Positions 45,141 through 56,700 of a DNA stretch of 64,000 nucleotides are shown here, one piece after another. A program made the translations under genes and the position numbers. Below the pieces are notes generated by a model. That model ran no database searches. It was not told the DNA's origin and saw only the letters and a list, made by a program, of their open reading frames with translations. Positions within the stretch are counted from its first letter, which is position 1. Each line of letters opens with the position of its first letter. Source of the DNA: Lineus longissimus (lineage: Eukaryota; Nemertea; Pilidiophora; Heteronemertea; Lineidae); the NCBI RefSeq assembly GCF_910592395.1, contig NC_088323.1:9112001-9176000 (forward strand), given 5' to 3'.

Positions 45141-46008
45141 ATCAGCGTAATCAGGATTATCAACAAAACTCAACTATTCATTATTGCATCCTGAGGTAGT
45201 CGAAATATATGGGTATATTCCCCTCTGTATCTGTTTATATACAATCACGTTGCATATAGCATGTTCTATTTATCACACTGTATATTTTGTTCGTGCCCTT
45301 CTGTAAGCCACATTGAAATGGTCGTAAGTCCAAAAGTCAACCACTTCCATCTGACCGGTGTAACATCTGCGGTTTTTCCTCATATTTCAGTGTTTCTATA
45401 CTATAGACAGCTGAAGACCATGACTTTTCAATAGAAGGAAACACAGAAAAACGTGCAATATATCTTTCACCGTTCCCAAACAATAAGGGGAAGCACTCAG
45501 GCTGAAGGGGTATGTGTACCCAGGACGACAATAACCCCTTCGGTTCAATGTCGTACAGTGATATTGTACCCGATGTCCACTTTCTATTCACAAACTGTAA
45601 CCAGGTTCCGATTTAGAGACCTGGGCACGAGCTGATTACCGAGATCTCATCGGTTGCGTGAATTACCGCGATTTAGGTACGTTGGTTCCACGATCCTCCG
45701 CCAGGCGTTACTGACGCTTTCACCAACGTACTCTCTACTATACAACAGTAGAGCATTTAACTGTTGTCGATATCGCATTAAACAGTGAACATTCTACTGT
45801 GTGTTTGCTTTTGCGCACATTCTCTGCGCAACGAAGAATACCATTGAATATTCTGGAATACTGTTGAATGATCACGTGTTTTTAATTTGTACTATATATA
45901 CAGTTTTTGACTGTAGCCAAATAGATGATCAATCAATAAATCAATTTGAATTTGAAATTTTGACTCTTTAATTTCATTTTAGCAGTGAGGATGGGCAGCT
46001 ACAGGCAG
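45141..46008. other. left flank of satellite with one inverted arm
   Basis: No supported gene. 45505-45635 is the inverted counterpart of about 50840-50930 on the other side of the satellite. A TACGTTGGT/ACCAACGTA stem-loop lies at about 45690-45740. Confidence 0.5.
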
Positions 46009-49000
46009 TATCATTTCCAACAACATGTCACAATAAGAGACCTTTTTCCCCTATGTGCCAGGAGTATGAGGGGTTGGGGTGGTTACGTTCTCTCATTCCC
46101 AGCCGCCAGTCACAACCTGGTAAATTTTTGTCTCAAGTATGAATTTTGGCAATGATCATGGGTCGGGGTCCTATCATTCACAGCCACGAGTCACAATCTG
46201 GTAACTTTTTGTATCACGTATGAAGTTTGGCAGTGATCATGGGTCGGGGTCCTATCATTCCCAGCCGCCAGTCACAATCTGGCAACGTTTTGTCTCACAT
46301 ATAAAGTTTGGCAGTGATCAGGGTTCGGGGTCCCATTATTCCCAGCCGTAAGTCACAATCAGGTAACGTTTTGTCTCACATATGAAGTTTGGCAGTGATC
46401 ATGGGTCGGGGTCCCATCATTCACAGCCACGAGTCACAATCTGGTAAATTTTTGTCTCACATATAAAGTTTGGCAGTGATCATGGGTCGGGGTCCCATCA
46501 TTCCCAGCCGTAAGTCACAATCAGGTAACTTTTTGTCTCACATATAAAGTTTGGCAGTGGTCATGGGTCGGGGTCCCATTATTCCCAGCCGTAAGTCACA
46601 ATCAGGTAACTTTTGTCTCACATATAAAGTTTGGCAGTGATCAGGGGTCGGGGTCCTATCATTTACAGCCACGAGTCACAATCTGGTAACTTTTTGTCTC
46701 ACGTATGAAGTTTGGCAGTGATCATGGGTCGGGGTCCTATCATTCACAGCCACGAGTCACAATCTGGTAACTTTTTGTCTCACATACAGTGGAACCCCGG
46801 TAACACGACCACCCAAGGGACTAAGCCGAAGTGGTCGTGTTACCGGGGTGGTCGCGTTAGTGAATTTAAGAATGATAAGTAGGTTTTCCCGCCAAAACAT
46901 CGTCCTGGCAGATATGCTGTGTGTACATTGACATGCATTAATGACTACGCCACCGGGTGATTCGATAATTTTGTGTGTATATTACGAATAAAAAATCATT
47001 TTCTTGAGTGTTTTGCGTTTAATTTACAACTTATGTAAATGAGTAAATAAACTGACGAGAGCTAATTAGACCAAACATTACATTAAAACTTGAGCATGCT
47101 AATTAGAGCAAGCATGTTATTCACACCATCGGCAGCTGCCCTTCTTGATGTCAAGCTAATATTCCCGCTAACATTGAGAGAGGTGATGTGAGAAGATGTT
47201 GAGAATTCTTTCTGATGTCTTCCTGCTTTAACTTCAGCCAATTTGAACTGGTACTGATTAAATCATCTTTTTAAAAACGTATTTTATCAATATTACGACG
47301 TAGTAAGCATTCTTTACTTTGAGTATTGGTACTCTTACTAATCAACATAATTTATTTGTCCTAAAAACTACGTGCGCATGCCTCTTGACATCATTTAATA
47401 CTAAATGATGAAAACAAACCGTGAGTCGAAAAGAAAGTTTATTCTTCATTTTATTTGCGCTTACATTTGATCAAACCCACTCACACATCATTTATTTTCA
47501 TATGGATTCCCATGGTCATTGTGTTCGAGGTGCTAACTATCAACACGGATTTGCGAGAAGGTGCCAATTGATACGATGCGGTCATGGTTGATTACGGCAA
47601 TTAGGCCTCATGGTCGCGTTAGCGGGGTTAATTTGCAGTTTGGGACCGACCAAGCTGGTGGTCGCGGTTTGGGTACCGGGGTGGTCGTGTTAGCGAGGGC
47701 CAGTTAATGGGAATTAGAGAGAAAACCATTCGGGACCGGAGAATTTTGGTCGTGTTCGCGGGGTGGTCGCGTTACTGAGGTGGTCGCCGACCGGGGTTCC
47801 ACTGTATTTAAGTTTGGCAGTGGTCATGGGTCGGGGTCCCATCATTCCCAGCCGTAAGTCACAATCAGGTAACTTTTTGTCTCACATATAAAGTTTGGCA
47901 GTGATCAGGGGTCGGGGTCCTATCATTCACAGCCACGAGTCACAATCTGGTAACTTTTTGTCTCACGTATGAAGTTTGGCAGTGATCATGGGTCGGGGTC
48001 CTATCATTCACAGCCACGAGTCACAATCTGGTAACTTTTTGTCTCACGTATGAAGTTTGGCAGTGATCATGGGTCGGGGTCCTATCATTCACAGCCACAA
48101 GTCACAATCTGGTTACATTTTGTCTCACATATAAAGTTTGGCAGTGATCATGGTTCGGGGTCCCATCATTCACAGCCACGAGTCACAATCTGGTAACTTT
48201 TTGTCTCACATATTAAAGTTTGGCAGTGGTCATGGGTCGGGGTCCCATCATTCCCAGCCGTAAGTCACAATCAGGTAACTTTTTGTCTCACAAATAAAGT
48301 CTGGCAGTGATCATGGGTCGGGGTCCTATCATTCACAGCCACAAGTCACAATCTGGTTACATTTTGTCTCACATATAAAGTTTGGCAGTGATCATGGGTC
48401 GGGGTCCCATCATTCACAGCCACGAGTCACAATCTGGTATTTTTTTGTCTCACATATAAAGTTTGGCAGTGATCAGGGGTCGGGGTCCCATCATTCCAAG
48501 CCGTAAGTCACAATCAGGTAACTTTTTGTCTCACATATAAAGTTTGGCAGTTATCATGGGTCGGGGTCCTATCATTCACAGCCACGAGTCACAATCTGGT
48601 AACTTTTTGTCTCAAGTATGAATTTTGGCAATGATCATGGGTCGGGGTCCTATCATTCACAGCCACGAGTCACAATCTGGTAACTTTTTGTATCACGTAT
48701 GAAGTTTGGCAGTGATCATGGGTCGGGGTCCTATCATTCCCAGCCGCCAGTCACAATCTGGTAACGTTTTGTCTCACATATAAAGTTTGGCAGTGATCAG
48801 GGGTCGGGGTCCCATTATTCCCAGCCGTAAGTCACAATCAGGTAACGTTTTGTCTCACATATAAAGTTTGGCAGTGATCATGGGTCGGGGTCCCATCATT
48901 CACAGCCACGAGTCACAATCTGGTAACTTTTTGTCTCACATATAAAGTTTGGCAGTGATCATGAGTCGGGGTCCCATCATTCCCAGCCGTAAGTCACAAT

Positions 49001-50490
49001 CAGGTAACTTTTTGTCTCACATATAAAGTTTGGCAGTGGTCATGGTTCGGGGTCCCATTATTCCCAGCCGTAAGTCACAATCAGGTAACTTTTTGTCTCA
49101 CATATAAAGTTTGGCAGTGATCAGGGGTCGGGGTCCTATCATTAACAGCCACGAGTCACAATCTGGTAACTTTTTGTCTCACGTATGAAGTTTGGCAGTG
49201 ATCATGGGTCGGGGTCCTATCATTCACAGTCACGAGTCACAATCTGGTAACTTTTTGTCTCGCATATTTAAGTTTGGCAGTGGTCATGGGTCGGGGTCCC
49301 ATCATTCCCAGCCGTAAGTCACAATCAGGTAACTTTTTGTCTCACATATAAAGTTTGGCAGTGATCAGGGGTCGGGGTCCTATCATTCACAGCCACGAGT
49401 CACAATCTGGTAACTTTTTGTATCACGTATGAAGTTTGGCAGTGATCATGGGTCGGGGTCCTATCATTCCCAGCCGCCAGTCACAATCTGGTAACGTTTT
49501 GTCTCACATATAAAGTTTGGCAGTGATCAGGGTTCGGGGTCCCATTATTCCCAGCCGTAAGTCACAATCAGGTAACGTTTTGTCTCACATATAAAGTTTG
49601 GCAGTGATCATGGGTCGGGGTCCCATCATTCACAGCCACGAGTCACAATCTGGTAACTTTTTGTCTCACATATAAAGTTTGGCAGTGATCATGAGTCGGG
49701 GTCCCATCATTCCCAGCCGTAAGTCACAATCAGGTAACTTTTTGTCTCACATATAAAGTTTGGCAGTGGTCATGGTTCGGGGTCCCATTATTCCCAGCCG
49801 TAAGTCACAATCAGGTAACTTTTTGTCTCACATATAAAGTTTGGCAGTGATCAGGGGTCGGGGTCCTATCATTCACAGCCACGAGTCACAATCTGGTAAC
49901 TTTTTGTCTCACGTATGAAGTTTGGCAGTGATCAGGGGTCGGGGTCCTATCATTCACAGTCACGAGTCACAATCTGGTAACTTTTTGTCTCGCATATTTA
50001 AGTTTGGCAGTGGTCATGGGTCGGGGTCCCATCATTCCCAGCCGTAAGTCACAATCAGGTAACTTTTTGTCTCACATATAAAGTTTGGCAGTGATCAGGG
50101 GTCGGGGTCCTATCATTCACAGCCACGAGTCACAATCTGGTAACTTTTTGTATCACGTATGAAGTTTGGCAGTGATCATGGGTCGGGGTCCTATCATTCA
50201 CAGCCACGAGTCACAATCTGGTAACTTTTTGTCTCACGTATGAAGTTTGGCAGTGATCAGGGGTCGGGGTCCTATCATTCACAGCCACAAGTCACAATCT
50301 GGTTACATTTTGTCTCACATATAAAGTTTGGCAGTGGTCATGGGTCGGGGTCCCATCATTCCCAGCCGTAAGTCACAATCGGGTAACTTTTTGTCTCACA
50401 TATAAAGTTTGGCATGCAGTGATCAGGGGTCGGGGTCCTATCATTCACAGCCACAAGTCACAATCTGGTAACTTTTTGTCTCACGTATGG
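46009..50490. repeat. 81 bp satellite array with higher-order structure
   Basis: Roughly forty copies of an 81 bp unit (core AAGTTTGGCAGTGATCATGG, then TCGGGGTCC and a GTCACAATC block). At least three unit types are distinguished by the middle segment (CACAGCCACGAG, CCCAGCCGTAAG, CCCAGCCGCCAG). Multi-unit blocks recur in the same order: 46130-46785 resembles 48612-49265 and 49405-49990. The first units near 46009-46140 are most diverged. There are no spacers of unique sequence, so this is not a CRISPR array. Confidence 0.95.
46787..47804. mobile_element. pogo/Tigger-like non-autonomous transposon inside the satellite
   Basis: Left end CAGTGGAACCCCGGTAACAC; the reverse complement of the right end starts CAGTGGAACCCCGGTCGGCG, so terminal matching is about 16 bp. 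TA flanks both sides (46785-46786, 47805-47806). Subterminal GGTGGTCGTGTTAGCG-type motifs recur near both ends. CAGT-starting TIRs and TA duplication fit pogo/Tigger. The 1018 bp interior has no transposase. Confidence 0.8.
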
Positions 50491-50930
50491 GCCCACTCAT
50501 TGTTAGTTCAAGAAGCGGATAATAGACGGCGAAAGCATCTGGCCAACTGTGAACTGTCTACTGTGTGAGCGGAAAATGGAGACAGTGAAAAGTTCACTGT
50601 TTTGTGCGGTGCATGGTCTGCTTTCACATACATGACATATGCACACGATCGAGGCCTGACGGACGGCGTGAGTAATTCTAATTATCTGATTATGGATCTG
50701 ATCCAGTCATATGTGTCTAGCAAAGATGACGAGGATGAGAATGAAACGTTTTCATATCCAGCTGTAGAGTTGGTTGACTTCCTCTTCAATCATCCGAAGT
50801 TGAAATGTGTACAGCTTGTTAAAAACGTGACTTCACCGAGAACAAACTCGTGCCCAGGTCTTTAAATCGGAAGCTGGTTACAGTTTGTGAATAGAAAGTG
50901 GACCCAGGGTACAATTTCACGGTTAAGGAA
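50491..50930 (+). other. unrecognised 87-codon frame and inverted arm
   Basis: A frame at 50602-50865 reads NYLIMDLIQSYVSSKDDEDE and LVDFLFNHPKLKCVQLVKN, which has protein-like composition but no recognised family. Its end overlaps the inverted arm shared with 45505-45635; read on the minus strand, that left arm gives the related words IGTWLQFVNRKWT. It may be a fragment of a transposon-encoded gene. Low confidence. Confidence 0.25.
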
Positions 50931-51619
50931 TTGATACCGAGCTGGCGTCCAAAACCCTCGGCGAAGCGCCTCGGGTTTTGGACTGCATTTTCGGTCTACC
51001 CGAGCGGTCTTGATTATACAACCAATGACCGACAGCGAGGTATTAATTTCTATTCTAAAAGGTTTCAAAATTAAACAAATTAAATACGATTTGAAAGGTA
51101 TATATGTTCCGTTTTCGTCAAAGAATGATCCAGCCTGGTGTCCGGAACTCCGCCATATTGTTGCTTGTGAAGATTACGTCACGCAGCAAGGGAATTCCCA
51201 GTCAAGTGTCGTGATTTCCCGAGGCTCCTGATTTCTACCATTTCCTCGTCTTTGACCTCTTCTGAATCCTGACTGACGACCTCGAAAGAGTCCTCGGGTA
51301 TCCTCCCTACTTCACAAATCCCAATATCGGGGAATACTTCAAAATCTCGTGTTCTTGACATTGTTTTGTGGGGCTGAGTCGTTGCTTCTTGGTGAAAATA
51401 ATTCGTCTGCTAAAATTCAGAATTTTATACCTACCCAGGCGGTCATTGGTTACGATACCAAGACCGCTCCGATCAAAACGAGGCGTAATGTATTTTGTAT
51501 TAGAAACAATGATATACTGTGACTAAGGCCTTTTAGAATACTACATTGAACCTGGGTACACTTTATGTGTACCCAGGGCGACAATAACCCCTTCAGCAGC
51601 ACTGAGGAGTGGAAAGACT
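50931..51619. other. spacer with perfect palindrome
   Basis: Contains a perfect 11 bp-arm palindrome at 51551-51577 (CCTGGGTACAC, loop TTTAT, GTGTACCCAGG), followed by GCGACAATAACCCCTTC, which is also seen at 45520-45537. No gene supported. Confidence 0.6.
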
Positions 51620-53035
51620 TAAAAGCCTTACACTGGCAATACACGAACTTGGATAGAAGACATACATGTAACCATCCCACTTAACGTAACACCCAAGGGG
51701 GATACCGCGGTGACGTCACATCACGTGATCACATCCCATATTACTGATCGCTATAGCCAATCAGATTCAGTCTACTGACAGCATCAGCACTGAACACATC
51801 TCCACGTCTGACTGTCTGGTGCGCTCCTGTACAGAAAAACACCAATAGACATGAAATATTGCAATACCTAGTATGGATTCTTCCTGTGTAAAATAGAATT
51901 TACAGAGCAGATTAACTCCCACGAATAAAAAAGACGTTTAGCGTAGCCAAAGTGCGGAAATAATGTCTCCGCTAAAATACACTACGAAATACACTAGGCA
52001 ATGCACTACGCGATACACGGTAGAGATGCAGTTGAGTTTGTTATTGTTTTGACTTAGAAGCCCGCCCATATCATAATACATTCATGTATTCATGAAGTAT
52101 GAACTCATTTCTGTCCCATACAACTCTAAGAACAGTCAATTTCTCCTTAAATCATCACCGAAACCGCGATATCCGCAGGAAGATTTCGTTCTAGTGTCCG
52201 AAAATGCATGATCTTATAGGGGCGCTAACTCGACAAATAGAGGGGATCTATGAGGATCTATGCAAGATTTTGAGGTCCTACAGGTCTCGAACTTGTAAAA
52301 TCTGTAAACATGCCTCCAAATCCCATTATGATAATGAAGAGATTGCCCCATATCTGGGAGACTGTTTTGAAACCATCGCTAATTTTGGAAGATCGGTGCC
52401 CGGCTATTTGGTTTTAAAAACCCTATTTTTCCCCATCAAAACGGCACTTTTCATTATTCAAATGATAACTTATTGTCTGAAGACTTATTTCATAGCAGAA
52501 AAGTACTAATAACTCTGATTTGATGCGAAAAATCTAACTGTATTTGATGACTTGATTTTCCCTTGGCCGTGGATCGAGTTTGTTTACAATATGCAGTGCC
52601 ATCTTGGAAAAGCCGTGACGTCACCGCGTGATCCTCCTTGCGTAACACCGGTAATGCACGAACTTAGATAGAAGACATAGTCTTATCAATCAACGTTTTA
52701 CAGGCAATGCATGAACTTGGATAGAAGACATAGTCATCCCAGTAACGCTACACCGGCAATTTACGAACTTGGATAGAAGTCTCAGTCATCCCACACGAAC
52801 TTGGATAGAAGACATACATGTAACCATCCCACTTAACGTAACACCGGCAATGTACGAACTTGGATAGAAGACATAGTCTTATCAATCAACGTTAGACTGG
52901 CAATGCCTGAACTTGGATAGAAGGCACATTCATCCCACTTAGCGTTACACCGGTAATGCCTGAACTTGGATAGAAGACATAGTCATCCACCTTAACGTTA
53001 CGACGTCAATGCCTGAACTTGGATAGATCCCACTT
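51620..53035. repeat. approximately 50 bp minisatellite, interrupted
   Basis: Degenerate units with core GAACTTGGATAGAAGACATA: one at 51625-51693 and about eight at 52641-53035. The gap is filled by the 947 bp TIR element. Confidence 0.85.
51694..52640. mobile_element. 947 bp TIR element with 9 bp target duplication
   Basis: Left end CAAGGGGGATACCGCGGTGA and inverted right end CAAGGAGGATCACGCGGTGA form an imperfect TIR of about 28 bp containing the palindrome GTGACGTCAC. CGTAACACC flanks both sides (51685-51693, 52641-52649). A 9 bp duplication suggests Mutator, though the array itself contains CGTAACACC-like words. A 101-codon frame inside (52204-52509) has a CKICKH motif and a hydrophobic tail but is not recognised. 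Confidence 0.65.
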
Positions 53036-53445
53036 ATCACACGTGATTACTTTATCATGAGTTAGTGCTCTTAAACCTTGACTCAACTAAGAACTAACTT
53101 TTGGGAGGAACTCAACATTTGAAATATTCCACTCGAAATCTGCACCAGTCAGCCTGACTCACCCATTTCTCGTGGTGGTACAGCTGCCGAGTCCAACAAC
53201 TTTCATCACGTAAATTCCGACACGAATTCTGACTCCATTGATACGTCGACTTCGATGAAGTACATGGAAACACTATCCTGCTCCTCCCGAATAACGCATA
53301 TCATGATGACCTGCTCCTCCTCGAAGACTACGAAAGGTTCAAGAATCGAATCAAAACTTGTTCCTTTCATGATTGAACTTTTGGTGAGTTCTTCTCAACT
53401 TAAATTGGATGTCCCATCAACCCCTTTTAAAGCCTGTGCTGATCC

Positions 53446-53716
53446 TAAGTAAAGTCTGAAGTGTTCCACTGGAATTTCGTTTATATAATAATACAAATAA
53501 TCTGGTGTTGTAAAATTCCAAATTAAGTTTGAAGTGTTCAACAGGCGTTTCGTTAATCATATTTAAGCTGGTGTTAATCCCAACAAGAAAGTTCAGAGTG
53601 TTCCACTGAAGTTTCGTTTAATCCAATGAAAGGTGGTGTTAATCCTAAATTAAAGGTCGGAGAGTTCCACTTGCGTTTCGTTTACGTCCTTCTAAACTGG
53701 AGTTAATACGGGTGTT
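53446..53716. repeat. degenerate 64 bp minisatellite, four copies
   Basis: Each unit has GAAGTGTTCCACTGG-like, TTTCGTTTA and CTGGTGTTAATCC-like blocks in fixed order. Confidence 0.7.
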
Positions 53717-56700
53717 ATGCCATCAAGTTCAAACGGACTCGGTAATAACTAAGTACAATCTTACGAAGGGCTATGGACTCCGCGGCATCAGTTTTGGTCC
53801 AGTCCGTTTGCATTCACGACTTATCAGTAACTGAAACAGGAAAAGGAGTCTTTTATTTAGTTTGTACTTGGAAAATATGTGCGGGATTTTTTTAGCGGGA
53901 ATTATCTAGTTTTTCTCATTAAACCAAACCAGGTAGGAGGGTACAAGATGTCTGGTTGATAATCTTTTAATATGCTAATCAAACGTGCCGTGCGCGGGAT
54001 CTTATTGTTGCGAGGTACAGGTCAGCCTTTTATGCAAAGAAAGAGTCTACTGTTTTCAATTTCTTAGCAGCGGGGGGGGGGACAAATTGTTGAACAATAG
54101 TCATCACTTCACCGCGCATTTCCCCCACCAGGTTTACGCCTACAGTAACCCGCGACCGGACCGGGCTTTAAAAAAATGGTGCCGAGTCCCTAACCCTGGG
54201 CCGAGCTTTCCTGAATTACGCCCTTAGAAGTATCATTTGAATTGTAGTCGACAGCTGACCGGCGTCGGCTGACGACAATTTATTCGCTCTTCCAAAATTT
54301 CATACCCATACTATAGTATTGGCTGTTAGAGTTCGCTTCCATAAAAGTAGTCCCCTTCATGAACGAATGTTTGTTTTCTCAAAAAAGATCATCTATTTGA
54401 TGTAAAACATGGTGAAGCGGGCCTCAGAATACACATTAGGCAGAGGAAGTCAAAGTGACAAATGTAAATCTGTGATGCCAGGGTGGATTTTGCTCACTTG
54501 CAACCGAAGCTTAAAAAGAAGAGGTGGAGTGCATGGGATGAAAACGTCAGCTTTTGTATTTACAAGTGCTTCAGGATCGAAAAGGCCATTCTCCAGTCAG
54601 CATTGTTGAACATGATACACTGGAATATACTTAAGATATTAACTAACATTACGCCAGTAGCTGGGTCTTTTATACTTTGAGAGGTTGTGCTCGGGAAGTG
54701 GCGTAGAACCTCTGGGTCAGGAGCGAAATTTAAACGCCCCTTTTGATAAGTACACGTAAACTCAAGGCTTTGTCGAATGGGGTATTTCACCTGGAGCCTG
54801 TTTACAAACTACAAAAGTTTACATTAATCGTATGTCAAACTATTAATTCATTCTGCAGGTGAATATACTTTTACAAAGTGAATGGTTCAGTGTGTATAGG
54901 AGTTGTAGATACAAGTGTCCTCAATTATTTATAAACTTAACGCCCAGGTTTTTAATGAGAAAACATTTTGTATGCCCACTGCTTTATAGATTGAAAAGAT
55001 TACGACATGTGAAGAATATCAAAATATACACTTTCATTTGAACTGATCGTAATAGCCTTTGTCTTATATGGCGGACCAGCCATCATTGAGATACCTAGAG
55101 CTGTTTGTACGGTCAATCGTCCATCCCCTTGAGGCCATGACGAAGGAATGATTATGACATCTGAAACATACGACATAAATGCCGACCGAAGACAAAAGGG
55201 AGGCCAAGGCAAAAAAATTGCAACATAGACTTTCTCATAGTTCAACGAGACCTTGAATTTGATATTTCAAAAGTGAAAATTCAACGTAAAAAAGACAAAG
55301 CGCCCACCTGTGAATTCTAAAACATGAAAAATAATGGCAAGGGCTATTATATGCGAAATTAACGTTGACGACAAGGCAAATAAGATGCCGATTTAATAAA
55401 TAAACGCATGTCATTTACTATAACTGAGAACATAATGAGTACCAACGAGTACCTGTCCGTAGATGCATTGTTCAAAGGTTGCCTTTTTGGATGCTAGTAG
55501 GCCTATATTTTTCGGTGATTTTCTTTCAGCGGAAGGTCGGCCATTTTGACTGATATTGCATAACTGCGTCGTAACAGGTGTCCGCTATTTGCAAATTGGA
55601 GGTCGGGCGGGGAACCATGATGCAAATGAATAGGTGTTACAGCAAAATGAATGATTTTGTGGTATTGTCTTGGTAATGTGATAGGGGTTCTATATAATTA
55701 CTACTCTGTTTTTTATTTATCAACAACTTGATATTCTTACGACGTAATAATGTCCGCTGACCAATGTTCGGCATCGTGAACGATGTTTGGTGACATCGTA
55801 AACGTCATAGACTAATTGGGAAATACATGCAACATTGTCGCGGGGTTGCATGCAGAGACCATCATGCTGGAGAAGAAAAAAAAGAAATGATCTTGCACTT
55901 TTGCGGCTAAAACATAAACTAACGAACTTGACCATGCCGGTGACAGCCAAATCGCTTCTTCAACATATCTGATCGGGACACGTGACGATGAATCAATTAA
56001 ATTAAAATCAGGTTAATTGAGAGATCTCAATGAAGCGTTCGGCATCACGCCGTCAGTCCAAACAATTTGTTAAGTATTTAGAGTCCCTGTATTGCCTCTT
56101 TATACTTGGCGACCTTGGATAAAAGCATGAAATGACCGTGTTCATGATTTCTGAATGACAATTTTATGGTACGATTAATTAAGGGAGGGAATCGGGAATT
56201 TCCGAGTGCAAATAGTGCACATCCTTTGGTTACGGACTCTGACACACCGCAGAGATCATGGAGGCATCGGGGTATAGATTTTACGTGGATTTGAGCGCAA
56301 ATTGGCAAACATGATTAACAAAAGTGATACAATATAAAGCGCGCTTTTTATTAAAGTCTACGCCGTAAGTAGAAAATAGAAATTTGTGTAATTGAATTTG
56401 AAAAATATCCATTGCGCCTATACGTACAGAATTAAATTATAACGTTGCCTTTGTGAAGACGAATGGCGTACCCCTATTTCCATCTTCATTTGCATTTTTG
56501 AAGGTCTATTACACCGTCACCGTCACCGTATACGTCCAGTTTGCCTCTTAGCTCACCGCTATGTGCCTCCATGCTCTAAAAAACAGATACGGCGGGGGAG
56601 GGGGGTAATGTGGAGTACACGCTACACGAACCAGAATCCCCTTGCCTTCAGAAAACAATCATTCTACAAGTGAAAGACTGCGGGAGCTAGCACCGCCCCG

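Noticed and set aside
46009-50490. CRISPR array
   Set aside because: Contiguous 81 bp units without unique spacers, in a eukaryotic context.
51190-51199. GGGAATTCCC as an NF-kB site
   Set aside because: A 10 bp palindrome in isolation, with no promoter or gene context.
53231-53371. Short acidic/Leu-rich plus-strand frame (DFDEVHGNTILLLPNN)
   Set aside because: Only about 44 codons, bounded by stops, no splice context or relative found.
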